DNA from: Clostridiales bacterium
Lineage (GTDB): Bacteria > Bacillota > Clostridia > Saccharofermentanales > Saccharofermentanaceae
NCBI GenBank assembly: GCA_017612755.1
Contig: JAGAFH010000132.1
Coordinates: 1 to 5,842, forward strand
Length of the DNA stretch: 5,842 nucleotides
Direction: 5' to 3'
Within the stretch, counting starts at the first letter, position 1, and the number at the start of each line of letters is the position of its first letter. Shown here one piece after another: positions 1 to 5,842 of the stretch. The position numbers and the translations under genes were made by a program. The notes under the pieces were generated by a model. It was given only the letters and a program-made list of their open reading frames with translations, did no database searches and was not told the origin of the DNA.

Positions 1-69
1 GTTGACGGATGCATCGTTCCCGTCAGTGGCGACGGTGCAGTTCACAAGGTCGAGGTAGTCCTCGGTTGA
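1..69 (+). CDS. C-terminal end of probable GH94 sugar phosphorylase (5' truncated by window)
   Basis: Frame 1 is open from the first base to a TGA stop at 67-69, giving 22 residues that start VDGCIVPV and end VHKVEVVLG. This pattern, a DG turn then a (I/K)VPV strand, a DG(x)VH turn and a VEV strand, matches the end of the downstream cellodextrin phosphorylase (KVPVFTDGKVHNVEVRY). It also resembles the C-terminal beta-domain tails I recall for GH94 cellobiose and cellodextrin phosphorylases. I infer that the upstream gene is a second GH94 enzyme, possibly cellobiose phosphorylase, next to its paralogue. Position supports a real gene end, because a strong intrinsic terminator starts 18 bases after the stop. 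With only 22 residues, the family call is tentative and the substrate cannot be told. Confidence 0.6.
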   Translation, partial: VDGCIVPVSGDGAVHKVEVVLG

Positions 70-87
70 TCCTTTTGAATCAATAAC

Positions 88-126
88 AAAGTGGACACAT
101 CTTTAAAGGGTGTGTCCACTTTTTTT
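88..126 (+). terminator. Rho-independent terminator of the upstream gene
   Basis: A perfect inverted repeat GTGGACACA (91-99) / TGTGTCCAC (111-119) encloses an 11-base loop. It can extend by three A-T pairs (88-90 with 120-122). A run of seven T follows (120-126). This is a textbook intrinsic terminator on the + strand, placed 18 bases after the stop of the upstream gene, so it separates that gene from the cellodextrin phosphorylase unit. Confidence 0.93.
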
Positions 127-142
127 ATGGTGCTTTCTATAT

Positions 143-148
143 TATAAT
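143..148 (+). promoter_or_regulatory. Probable sigma-A promoter -10 box for the cellodextrin phosphorylase unit
   Basis: TATAAT matches the -10 consensus exactly and lies in the only AT-rich stretch between the terminator and the start codon at 178. A transcript start would fall near 155, leaving a leader of about 23 bases that holds little beyond the ribosome binding site. The -35 region is poor: at 16-18 base spacing it falls in the terminator's T run (about 119-126), and there is no TGn extension just before the -10. A weak -35 suggests either an activator or modest basal activity. I saw no catabolite-repression (cre) site here. Assignment rests on position and the -10 alone. Confidence 0.6.
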
Positions 149-177
149 TAAAGGACATTTCCCTTGGAGGTATCGAT

Positions 178-3174
178 ATGATCATAAGAAGTGAATTAGC
201 AAGAGGACAGAAGGTCAGTGCTAAGGATTATTTAGTATCCAAGTTTTTAGGAGTTGAGATAAAAGGCGGAGTTTCCGCACAGTATGTAAACCTTGACGGT
301 GACACCAAAGTAGTCGGTGTTTCAGGTCTTGAGTTTGATTCGCCCTTTGTATCTGTTCTTCTGGATAACGGGGCCCTCGCTCCTTTCTGGGCAGACCTTA
401 TTCCCGCAAACGATGTGCTCATCAAAGCAGATGAAGGCATAAAGGTCTTCGTTTCAGGTAAGGAAACAGAGATCGCTTCAGAATATAAAGATATCATCAG
501 CAGTGAGATCGAAGCCTCCAGGATGTGGGGCGGCATCCTTAACGAAAAAGGTGAGCTCATTGCAGATCCCACTTCTCCCGTACCGGGTCCCCATTACTAC
601 ACAAATATGCTCATCGGAAACAGGATGGGCTTCAGAAAGCCCCTTCAGAGCACTCCTAAGAGCGCAGTAAATGCTCTGGGCGGCGGATGCTTCAGATCCC
701 ATGCCGATACACAGGTCCTTGCTACAAGATGGGACTACCTTCCTGAGGAAAACGGCTTCCCTGCCAACAGACAGTTCTATCTTACAGAGGACGGAAAGCA
801 GATCTTCTGGTCCGGCGATGCAAAGTCCGAAAACCTTAAGAAGATCCAGACCATCCATTCCCAGAACAGGACTGTTATCGAGTATGAACTGAAGGACGGT
901 CTTAAGATCAGAAGGACTATCTTCATCGTTCCCCAGCACGAGGGACTTCCCCTCGCTATCGAGGCACAGAAGATCGATATTGAGAACACAGGTTCTGTGG
1001 ACAGGGATCTGAGGATCGTATACACGGGTATGTTCGGAACAACTGCTCCCCATGCCTTAAGAGAGGACGTTATCTTCACTACAGTAATCACACAGAGTGA
1101 AGTATTCTTCGACGAAAACGACGCTATCATGGCTATCGGTTTCAACCCCAATCCCAAGTGGCAGAAGGGTAACATCAGATATAACGTTCTTATCGTTCAT
1201 GAGGACGGCAAGGTAAAGATGCCTTCCGAGTATGTTGCAAGATATGCAGACCTGGTAGGTTCCGGAAGCCTTGAAAAGCCCGAGTACATCGGACACCTGG
1301 CAAGTAAGCCCTCAAGAAAGGGCCCCGGTTTCTTCGGACTTGCAACAGAGTTCACCGTTAAGGCCGGCGGATCCGTCAGGGCAGATGATCTTACATGTCT
1401 TTCCTCTGATGCAGTCAACGATGACTTCGAGTTCGACGTGACCATGAAGGAAGAGCTGGCCAGGGTCATTGAAAGATACAGCGATCCCAAAGCCATGGAG
1501 GAAGATCTTACTTCCGTCATCGACTTTACAAAGGATTATGCAAAGTATATGCAGATCAGGCACGAGGACAAGGACTTCGAGGCTTATGTAAATAACAACC
1601 TTCCTTTCCAGGTCTTCTACCAGACTTTCGTTTCCAGATCCCTCGACTGGACCCAGAAGGGCTACAGGGAGATCGGATTTCGAGAGATCCAGGATATCTT
1701 TGCTTCTATGTATTACATGGCTGGTATGGATCAGACAGAGTTCGTCAAGAAGCTTCTCCGTGAGTGGAGTGAGAATGTTTTCGAAGACGGTTATGCAAAC
1801 CACAACTTCTACTGGGTAGGTAAAGAACCCGGCTGGTGGTCTGATGATGCTCTCTGGCTCCTTCAGGCACTCGACAGATATGTGGGCCTTACAGGCGATT
1901 ATGACTTCCTTAAGGAGCAGTTTAAGATCGCAGGTACAGATACAGTTGAGATAAGAGAAGGCCGTGCTCCCGGTGAGGATGACGGCTCCAGGACAAGAAC
2001 GCTTCTCGAGACTATCAAGTCCATCATCACATATTCTGCCAAGATCTCCGTCGGTAAGCACGGTATCCCCCTTATCGACAGAGCTGACTGGAATGACTGC
2101 CTGAGAGTCGACCCCGACTGTATCGGCGGCGCTGACAAGATCAAGGCTTACAAGGAGCAGCTCGCTAAGTCCGGTAAGGCTTACGGAGAGGTTCCTTTCG
2201 AGTCCGAGTATTCTGAGTCAGTAATGAACGGATTCCTTCTTAAGGTAGCAGTAGATGCAGCTGTCGGAATGTTCGACCATTTCGGTGATGAGGCTTATGT
2301 GGCCGAGCTTAAGGAACTGTCAGCAACTCTCAAGAAAGAACTTAATGACTACGCATGGAAGAACGACTTCTTCGCAAGAGTACTCTTTAACCGAAAGGAT
2401 AAGCCTGAGCTTGAGTACCTTGGCGCAGCAGGCGATAAACTCCAGGTAGAGGATGCCCCCGGATCTTACTTCCTCAACGCATTCTCCTGGTCGCTTCTCT
2501 CCGACTGTGCATCTGAAGCCCAGATCACTTCCATGCTGGATTCCATGGACAAGTACCTGAAGTCCCCCTACGGATTCAGGCTCTGCTCCACTGTTGATTA
2601 TCCCAAGATCGCTCCCAAGATCGACGTTGCCCTTTACTATCCCGGCGACAGAGAGAACGGCGGCGTATTTAAGCACGCAAATATGATGGCAGCTGCAGCT
2701 ATGCTGAAGGCAGCCAAGTCCGTAGATGATAAGGCTCTGGCAGGAAGACTCGCTGATACGGCTTACTGGATCATCGACTGCATCCTTCCTTTCAGGACAT
2801 TGAAGTCACCCTTCACCGTATGCGGTAACCCCAGATGGTGCACCCAGTACAACAACAGTGATTCCGGCGAGAACATCGGACCTACCCTTTCCGGTACTTC
2901 CACATGGCTTCTTCTCTGTCTGTTCTCCTGCTTCGGTGTTGAGTTTACATCTGATGCACTTATCGTAGAGCCGCTCCTCAGAAATGATGAGACGTCTCTC
3001 GAAGTAACGGTCAACAGCGGACTTGCCATCTACGACATCAAGGTCACAAAGCCCCGTGGATTCTTCAGATCCAAGGACGGAGTCAAGGTATTCTGTGACG
3101 GAGATGAGCTTTCAGATACTAAGGTACCCGTATTCACGGACGGCAAGGTCCACAACGTGGAAGTCAGGTACTGA
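178..3174 (+). CDS. cdp: Cellodextrin phosphorylase (GH94, EC 2.4.1.49)
   Basis: Cytoplasmic enzyme that reversibly phosphorolyses the non-reducing end of cellodextrins (cellotriose and longer) to glucose 1-phosphate and a shortened chain. The 998 residues fit the long cellodextrin phosphorylase type (about 980-1000), not cellobiose phosphorylase (about 810-830). From memory, long stretches match the Clostridium thermocellum enzyme: PGPHYYTNMLIGNR (136-149), GFPANRQFYL (193-202), QKGYREIGFREIQD (493-506), GYANHNFYWVGK (538-549) and GENIGPTLSGTSTW (897-910). The RADWNDCL motif (635-642) carries the expected catalytic acid Asp640. His833 (in FKHANMM) and the SGT loop (905-907) are the likely phosphate-binding elements. 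Expected layout is an N-terminal region and beta-sandwich to about 430, a helical linker, an (alpha/alpha)6 barrel at about 475-915, then a C-terminal beta-domain. No signal peptide or membrane segment is seen. ATG start follows GGAGG (166-170) with a 7-base spacer. Laminaribiose or other GH94 specificity is less likely but not excluded. Confidence 0.93.
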   Translation: MIIRSELARGQKVSAKDYLVSKFLGVEIKGGVSAQYVNLDGDTKVVGVSGLEFDSPFVSVLLDNGALAPFWADLIPANDVLIKADEGIKVFVSGKETEIASEYKDIISSEIEASRMWGGILNEKGELIADPTSPVPGPHYYTNMLIGNRMGFRKPLQSTPKSAVNALGGGCFRSHADTQVLATRWDYLPEENGFPANRQFYLTEDGKQIFWSGDAKSENLKKIQTIHSQNRTVIEYELKDGLKIRRTIFIVPQHEGLPLAIEAQKIDIENTGSVDRDLRIVYTGMFGTTAPHALREDVIFTTVITQSEVFFDENDAIMAIGFNPNPKWQKGNIRYNVLIVHEDGKVKMPSEYVARYADLVGSGSLEKPEYIGHLASKPSRKGPGFFGLATEFTVKAGGSVRADDLTCLSSDAVNDDFEFDVTMKEELARVIERYSDPKAMEEDLTSVIDFTKDYAKYMQIRHEDKDFEAYVNNNLPFQVFYQTFVSRSLDWTQKGYREIGFREIQDIFASMYYMAGMDQTEFVKKLLREWSENVFEDGYANHNFYWVGKEPGWWSDDALWLLQALDRYVGLTGDYDFLKEQFKIAGTDTVEIREGRAPGEDDGSRTRTLLETIKSIITYSAKISVGKHGIPLIDRADWNDCLRVDPDCIGGADKIKAYKEQLAKSGKAYGEVPFESEYSESVMNGFLLKVAVDAAVGMFDHFGDEAYVAELKELSATLKKELNDYAWKNDFFARVLFNRKDKPELEYLGAAGDKLQVEDAPGSYFLNAFSWSLLSDCASEAQITSMLDSMDKYLKSPYGFRLCSTVDYPKIAPKIDVALYYPGDRENGGVFKHANMMAAAAMLKAAKSVDDKALAGRLADTAYWIIDCILPFRTLKSPFTVCGNPRWCTQYNNSDSGENIGPTLSGTSTWLLLCLFSCFGVEFTSDALIVEPLLRNDETSLEVTVNSGLAIYDIKVTKPRGFFRSKDGVKVFCDGDELSDTKVPVFTDGKVHNVEVRY

Positions 3175-3193
3175 TACCGGAGAAGACCCAGAC

Positions 3194-3198
3194 AGGAG
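3194..3198 (+). promoter_or_regulatory. Ribosome binding site that decides the hprK start
   Basis: AGGAG lies 9 bases before ATG at 3208 but only 3 bases before the in-frame TTG at 3202. The spacing favours the ATG, so the protein is taken to begin MPYSSVF and not with two extra residues. The site lies in the 33-base gap after the cellodextrin phosphorylase stop, which contains no hairpin-plus-T-run terminator. Confidence 0.7.
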
Positions 3199-3207
3199 AT
3201 CTTGAAA

Positions 3208-4140
3208 ATGCCTTATTCAAGCGTATTTCTTTCTGATATCGTAAAGGACTTCGATCTGGAAGTCGTTTACGATTCCGGAGATATAGAGCAGAGGAGGATC
3301 TGCGTAGCCGATGCTACCAGACCCGGCCTTCAGCTTGCAGGATACTACGACCACTTCGGTCCCGACAGAATACAGATCGTGGGAAATATGGAGCATGCTT
3401 ATCTTGAGCATCTGACTTCCGTAAACAGGAAAAAGTCCATACTTGGTCTCTTCTCCAAAGAGATCCCGGCCCTTATCCTTACCAGGAACCACGAGGCCCA
3501 CAGGGAGATGCTTGAGGCTGCAGAGGAGACAAAGACTCCCATCCTCAGGACTGATGCGGCAACGTCTGAGTTTTCCAGTTCCCTTGTAAAGTATCTCAAT
3601 ATGGAACTGGCTCCCAGAGTATCCATGCACGGTGTTCTGGTCGAAGTAAACGGTGAAGGTATCCTTATCCTCGGTGAGAGCGGGGTAGGTAAGTCGGAGA
3701 CTGCTCTTGAGATCGTTAAGAGAGGTCACAGGCTTATTGCCGACGACCAGGTGGAGATCAGGAAGATCTCCGATACCACACTTGTGGGCAATGCACCCGA
3801 AGTGATAAGGCATCTTATTGAGATCAGAGGTATCGGCATCCTGGATGTTAAGGAGCTCTACGGTGTATCCTCCGTCAAGCAGCAGGAGAATATCGATTTC
3901 ATCATCAACCTGGAGCCCTGGGATGAGAAGAAGACATATGACAGGATGGGTCTTACGGAAGAAACCACTGATATCCTGGGCATAAAGGTACCTTCCCTCA
4001 CTATCCCGGTAGGTCCCGGACGTAACCTGGCTATCATCGTCGAGGCTGCTGCCATCAACTACAGGGTCAAGAAGATGGGATATAATGCCGCTGCCGATCT
4101 GGTGGCAAGAGTATTCCCCGGAGGCGGCAGGGACGACTAA
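3208..4140 (+). CDS. hprK: HPr kinase/phosphorylase
   Basis: Bifunctional cytoplasmic enzyme that phosphorylates HPr (or Crh) on Ser46 with ATP or pyrophosphate and removes the phosphate again. In Firmicutes it is the sensor step of CcpA-dependent catabolite repression. The 310 residues are the usual family length. The N-terminal domain covers about 1-130. The C-terminal kinase domain shows His141 (MHG), the Walker A loop GESGVGKS (156-163), the acidic pair Asp179-Asp180 in ADDQVEI, and the HprK signature LIEIRGIGILDVKELYG (203-219). It also has the K3-type loop residue Arg246 in YDRMG. All expected catalytic elements are present, so the gene looks functional. It follows cellodextrin phosphorylase by 33 bases with no visible terminator, and its TAA overlaps the murB ATG by one base, implying cotranscription and translational coupling. 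ATG at 3208 is preferred over TTG at 3202 on ribosome-binding-site spacing. Confidence 0.96.
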   Translation: MPYSSVFLSDIVKDFDLEVVYDSGDIEQRRICVADATRPGLQLAGYYDHFGPDRIQIVGNMEHAYLEHLTSVNRKKSILGLFSKEIPALILTRNHEAHREMLEAAEETKTPILRTDAATSEFSSSLVKYLNMELAPRVSMHGVLVEVNGEGILILGESGVGKSETALEIVKRGHRLIADDQVEIRKISDTTLVGNAPEVIRHLIEIRGIGILDVKELYGVSSVKQQENIDFIINLEPWDEKKTYDRMGLTEETTDILGIKVPSLTIPVGPGRNLAIIVEAAAINYRVKKMGYNAAADLVARVFPGGGRDD

Positions 4141-5051
4141 TGGCAGATATCAGGAAAAATGAGATCTTAAAGTCGTATACCACTTTCAGATGCGGAGGTC
4201 CCGCTTCTGAATTTGCGGAGCCTTCCACTGAAGAAGAGATAATCGGACTTCTTTCCTACGCCAAAAAGGAAAACAGGGAAGTCCTTATCCTGGGGGCCGG
4301 ATCAAATATGCTCATTTCCGATCAGGGTTTTGACGGACTTGTCATAAGGATCTCCCGTAAGATGGCTGACATTAATATCCTTGAAGAGGATGAAGAAGGA
4401 TATGTGACCATTGAGGCAATGGCCGGCGCTTCCCTTGCTCTTTTCGGGAATACATGTACGAGGCAGTCCCTGGAGGGAGCCGAGTTCTGCTGCGGCATTC
4501 CCGGAAATGTAGGCGGTGCTGTCTTTATGAACGCCGGCGCTTACGGCAGGGAGATAAAGGATATCGCTGTCAGTGTTTCCTATATAGAGGACAACGAACT
4601 TAAGGAGATCCCTGCTTCGGAATGCGGTTTCGGTTACAGGAAGAGCATCTTTGAGGAAAAGGCATCATCGGGAAAGAATATCGTTATCACCAAGATGACT
4701 GCGCGTCTTAAGAAAGGTGATAAGGAAAAGATCGAAGCTTATGTGAATGAACTCCGGGAAAAGAGGACCAGGTCCCAGCCCCTGGATGTTCCCAGTGCAG
4801 GTTCCACCTTCAAGAGACCGGAAGGGTATTACGCCGGAGCTCTTATAGAGGGCAGCGGACTTAAGGGATTTAAGCTTGATGATTCGGGCGCCCAGGTGTC
4901 GCCCAAACACGCAGGTTTCGTTGTAAATAACGGCGGGACCGCCAGTGCTTCTGATGTTATGAGACTCATTAGATATATACAGGACAAAGTCTACAAAGAC
5001 TCAAATGTCCGGCTTCAGACCGAAGTCCGTATTGTCGGAAAGTGGGAATGA
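4140..5051 (+). CDS. murB: UDP-N-acetylenolpyruvoylglucosamine reductase (MurB)
   Basis: FAD enzyme that uses NADPH to reduce UDP-GlcNAc-enolpyruvate to UDP-MurNAc, the second committed step of cytoplasmic peptidoglycan precursor synthesis. The 303 residues fit the shorter type II MurB of Gram-positive bacteria. FAD-binding signatures are GAGSN (52-56) and GIPGNVGGAVFMNAGAYG (119-136). Catalytic residues by family pattern are Arg167 in GYRKSIF, proton-donor Ser222 in AGSTFKRP, and Glu295 in LQTEVRIVG. The early motif TTFRCGGPA is also typical. ATG shares its A with the hprK stop codon (TAATG). A weak AGGGA (4129-4133) six bases upstream plus this overlap suggests translation coupled to hprK. 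rapZ begins one base after its TGA. The hprK-murB-rapZ order is common in Clostridia. No damage or missing motif is seen. Confidence 0.96.
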   Translation: MADIRKNEILKSYTTFRCGGPASEFAEPSTEEEIIGLLSYAKKENREVLILGAGSNMLISDQGFDGLVIRISRKMADINILEEDEEGYVTIEAMAGASLALFGNTCTRQSLEGAEFCCGIPGNVGGAVFMNAGAYGREIKDIAVSVSYIEDNELKEIPASECGFGYRKSIFEEKASSGKNIVITKMTARLKKGDKEKIEAYVNELREKRTRSQPLDVPSAGSTFKRPEGYYAGALIEGSGLKGFKLDDSGAQVSPKHAGFVVNNGGTASASDVMRLIRYIQDKVYKDSNVRLQTEVRIVGKWE

Positions 5052-5052
5052 T

Positions 5053-5842
5053 ATGGAACTTATCATCTTGACAGGCATGAGCGGAGCGGGGAAGAGCCAG
5101 GCAGAGGCTTTCTTCGAGGATAACGGATTCTTCTGTATCGACAATCTCCCCCCCCAGTTCCTTCCGGAGCTGGTCTCCATGTTCAGCAAGGGCGAAGGCG
5201 ACCTTGCCGGTATAGACAAGCTGGCTTTTGTGGTGGATATAAGAAGCCGCGACCTTCTGAGAGGTCTGGCTGATGCTCTTAAGAAGATCGACGAAGAGAT
5301 ATCGGTTCCCTACAGGATCGTATTCCTGGAGGCCAGTGACGAAGTCCTGGTCAGCAGATACCGCCAGACAAGAAGAAAGCATCCTCTTACGGATGAGATG
5401 AGCCTCACCGATGCTATCGCTGCCGAAAGGAAGATGCTCCAAAATGTAAGAGGCCGTGCCACTAATGTTATAGATACGACCCTTATGCCTATATCTTCTC
5501 TTAAGAGCGCCCTCAGAGAACTCCTGGAAGATGACGGTAAGATGAGCGGAATGTCAATCTTTGTCGAATCTTTCGGTTTTATGTACGGTATTCCGGTAGA
5601 TTGCGACAATGTCCTTGATGTTAGATTTCTTCCTAACCCTTACTGGGTAGAGGATCTTAAGATGTTCTCGGGTAAGGATGAAGCTGTTGCCGACTATCTC
5701 AACGGATTTCAGGAGACCCGGGACTGCGAGGCCATGCTCACGGATTTCTTCAAGTTTGCGATCCCCTTCTATAACAGGGAGGGAAAGAGCAGGCTTCATA
5801 TAGGCATCGGCTGCACCGGCGGCCGTCACAGGTCTGTCTATA
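5053..5842 (+). CDS. rapZ: RapZ/YvcJ family P-loop nucleotide-binding protein (3' truncated by window)
   Basis: The frame is open from ATG 5053 to the window edge, 263 codons plus one base; the family is about 285-295 residues, so about 30 are missing. Visible features are the Walker A loop GMSGAGKS (8-15), the family motif GFFCIDNLPPQFLP (25-38), a likely Walker B strand ending VVDIRSR (60-66), and the conserved YRQTRRKHPL segment. The C-terminal domain carries FGFMYGIP, VRFLPNPYW and GCTGGRHRSVY (253-263), the last being a family hallmark. Members hydrolyse ATP/GTP. E. coli RapZ is an RNA-binding adaptor controlling GlmZ decay and glucosamine-6-phosphate synthesis; B. subtilis YvcJ is linked to competence. 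The role here is unknown, but position after murB fits envelope or amino-sugar control. GGGA (5044-5047) inside the murB end is a weak ribosome binding site. In many Firmicutes a YvcK-type gene and whiA follow; these would lie outside this window. Confidence 0.94.
   Translation, partial: MELIILTGMSGAGKSQAEAFFEDNGFFCIDNLPPQFLPELVSMFSKGEGDLAGIDKLAFVVDIRSRDLLRGLADALKKIDEEISVPYRIVFLEASDEVLVSRYRQTRRKHPLTDEMSLTDAIAAERKMLQNVRGRATNVIDTTLMPISSLKSALRELLEDDGKMSGMSIFVESFGFMYGIPVDCDNVLDVRFLPNPYWVEDLKMFSGKDEAVADYLNGFQETRDCEAMLTDFFKFAIPFYNREGKSRLHIGIGCTGGRHRSVY

Noticed and set aside
70..177. Possible riboswitch, T-box or cre operator in the intergenic region
   Set aside because: The stretch is accounted for by the terminator, the -10 box and the ribosome binding site. 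The predicted leader of about 23 bases is too short for a riboswitch, and no match to the TGWAANCGNTNWCA-type cre pattern was seen by eye.
1312..2061. Long minus-strand open frame (249 codons) inside the cellodextrin phosphorylase gene, and several shorter ones nearby
   Set aside because: It lies wholly within a gene with clear GH94 motifs, shows no recognisable domain, and is explained by the codon bias of the + strand gene leaving few antisense stops.
3023..3205. Plus-strand open frame of 60 codons bridging the end of the phosphorylase gene and the gap before hprK
   Set aside because: Mostly out of frame within the phosphorylase C-terminus, with a low-complexity Ser/Arg/Thr-rich translation. 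It reads as a frame shadow, not a small gene.
3217..3813. Minus-strand open frame of 198 codons opposite hprK
   Set aside because: It is fully antisense to conserved HprK coding sequence including Walker A. The translation has no recognisable motif and no supporting promoter was seen.
5554..5829. Minus-strand open frames opposite rapZ
   Set aside because: The + strand encodes conserved RapZ C-terminal motifs across this region, so these are shadows.
5053..5842. rapZ as a truncated pseudogene
   Set aside because: The frame is open to the window edge with all expected motifs, so the missing end is caused by the window boundary.
1..5842. Mobile elements, CRISPR arrays, tRNA/rRNA genes or a novel defence-type system
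   Set aside because: No direct-repeat array, transposase-like frame or RNA gene was seen; almost every base is assigned to housekeeping or catabolic genes and their signals.

Overview
This window looks like a piece of a Firmicutes (Clostridia-type) chromosome from a plant-fibre-degrading anaerobe. That is inferred from three things: a clostridial-style cellodextrin phosphorylase, the hprK-murB-rapZ gene order typical of Gram-positive bacteria, and GGAGG-type ribosome binding sites. G+C is moderate (about half, judged by eye) and arginine is often coded by AGG/AGA. Genus cannot be assigned from the sequence alone. All recognisable genes lie on the + strand and coding density is very high.

Region by region: bases 1-69 hold the last 22 codons of a gene that continues off the left edge. 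Its tail resembles the C-terminus of the next gene and of GH94 phosphorylases generally, so it is probably a second GH94 sugar phosphorylase. A strong intrinsic terminator (88-126) ends that unit. A perfect TATAAT -10 box (143-148) and a GGAGG ribosome binding site (166-170) follow and serve a 998-residue cellodextrin phosphorylase (178-3174). Only 33 bases later, with no terminator seen, comes hprK (HPr kinase/phosphorylase, 3208-4140). It overlaps murB (4140-5051) by one base, and murB is separated by one base from rapZ (5053 to the right edge, about 30 codons short of complete).

How they may work together: cellodextrin phosphorylase splits imported cello-oligosaccharides with phosphate in the cytoplasm, giving glucose 1-phosphate and saving ATP. 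HprK phosphorylates HPr on serine to signal carbon status. MurB makes UDP-MurNAc for the cell wall. RapZ is a P-loop protein tied in other bacteria to amino-sugar and envelope homeostasis. hprK-murB-rapZ is a conserved housekeeping block. The less routine point is that a cellodextrin catabolic gene sits directly upstream, apparently on the same transcript. I found no mobile element, CRISPR array, RNA gene or clearly undescribed system; most interest lies in gene organisation.
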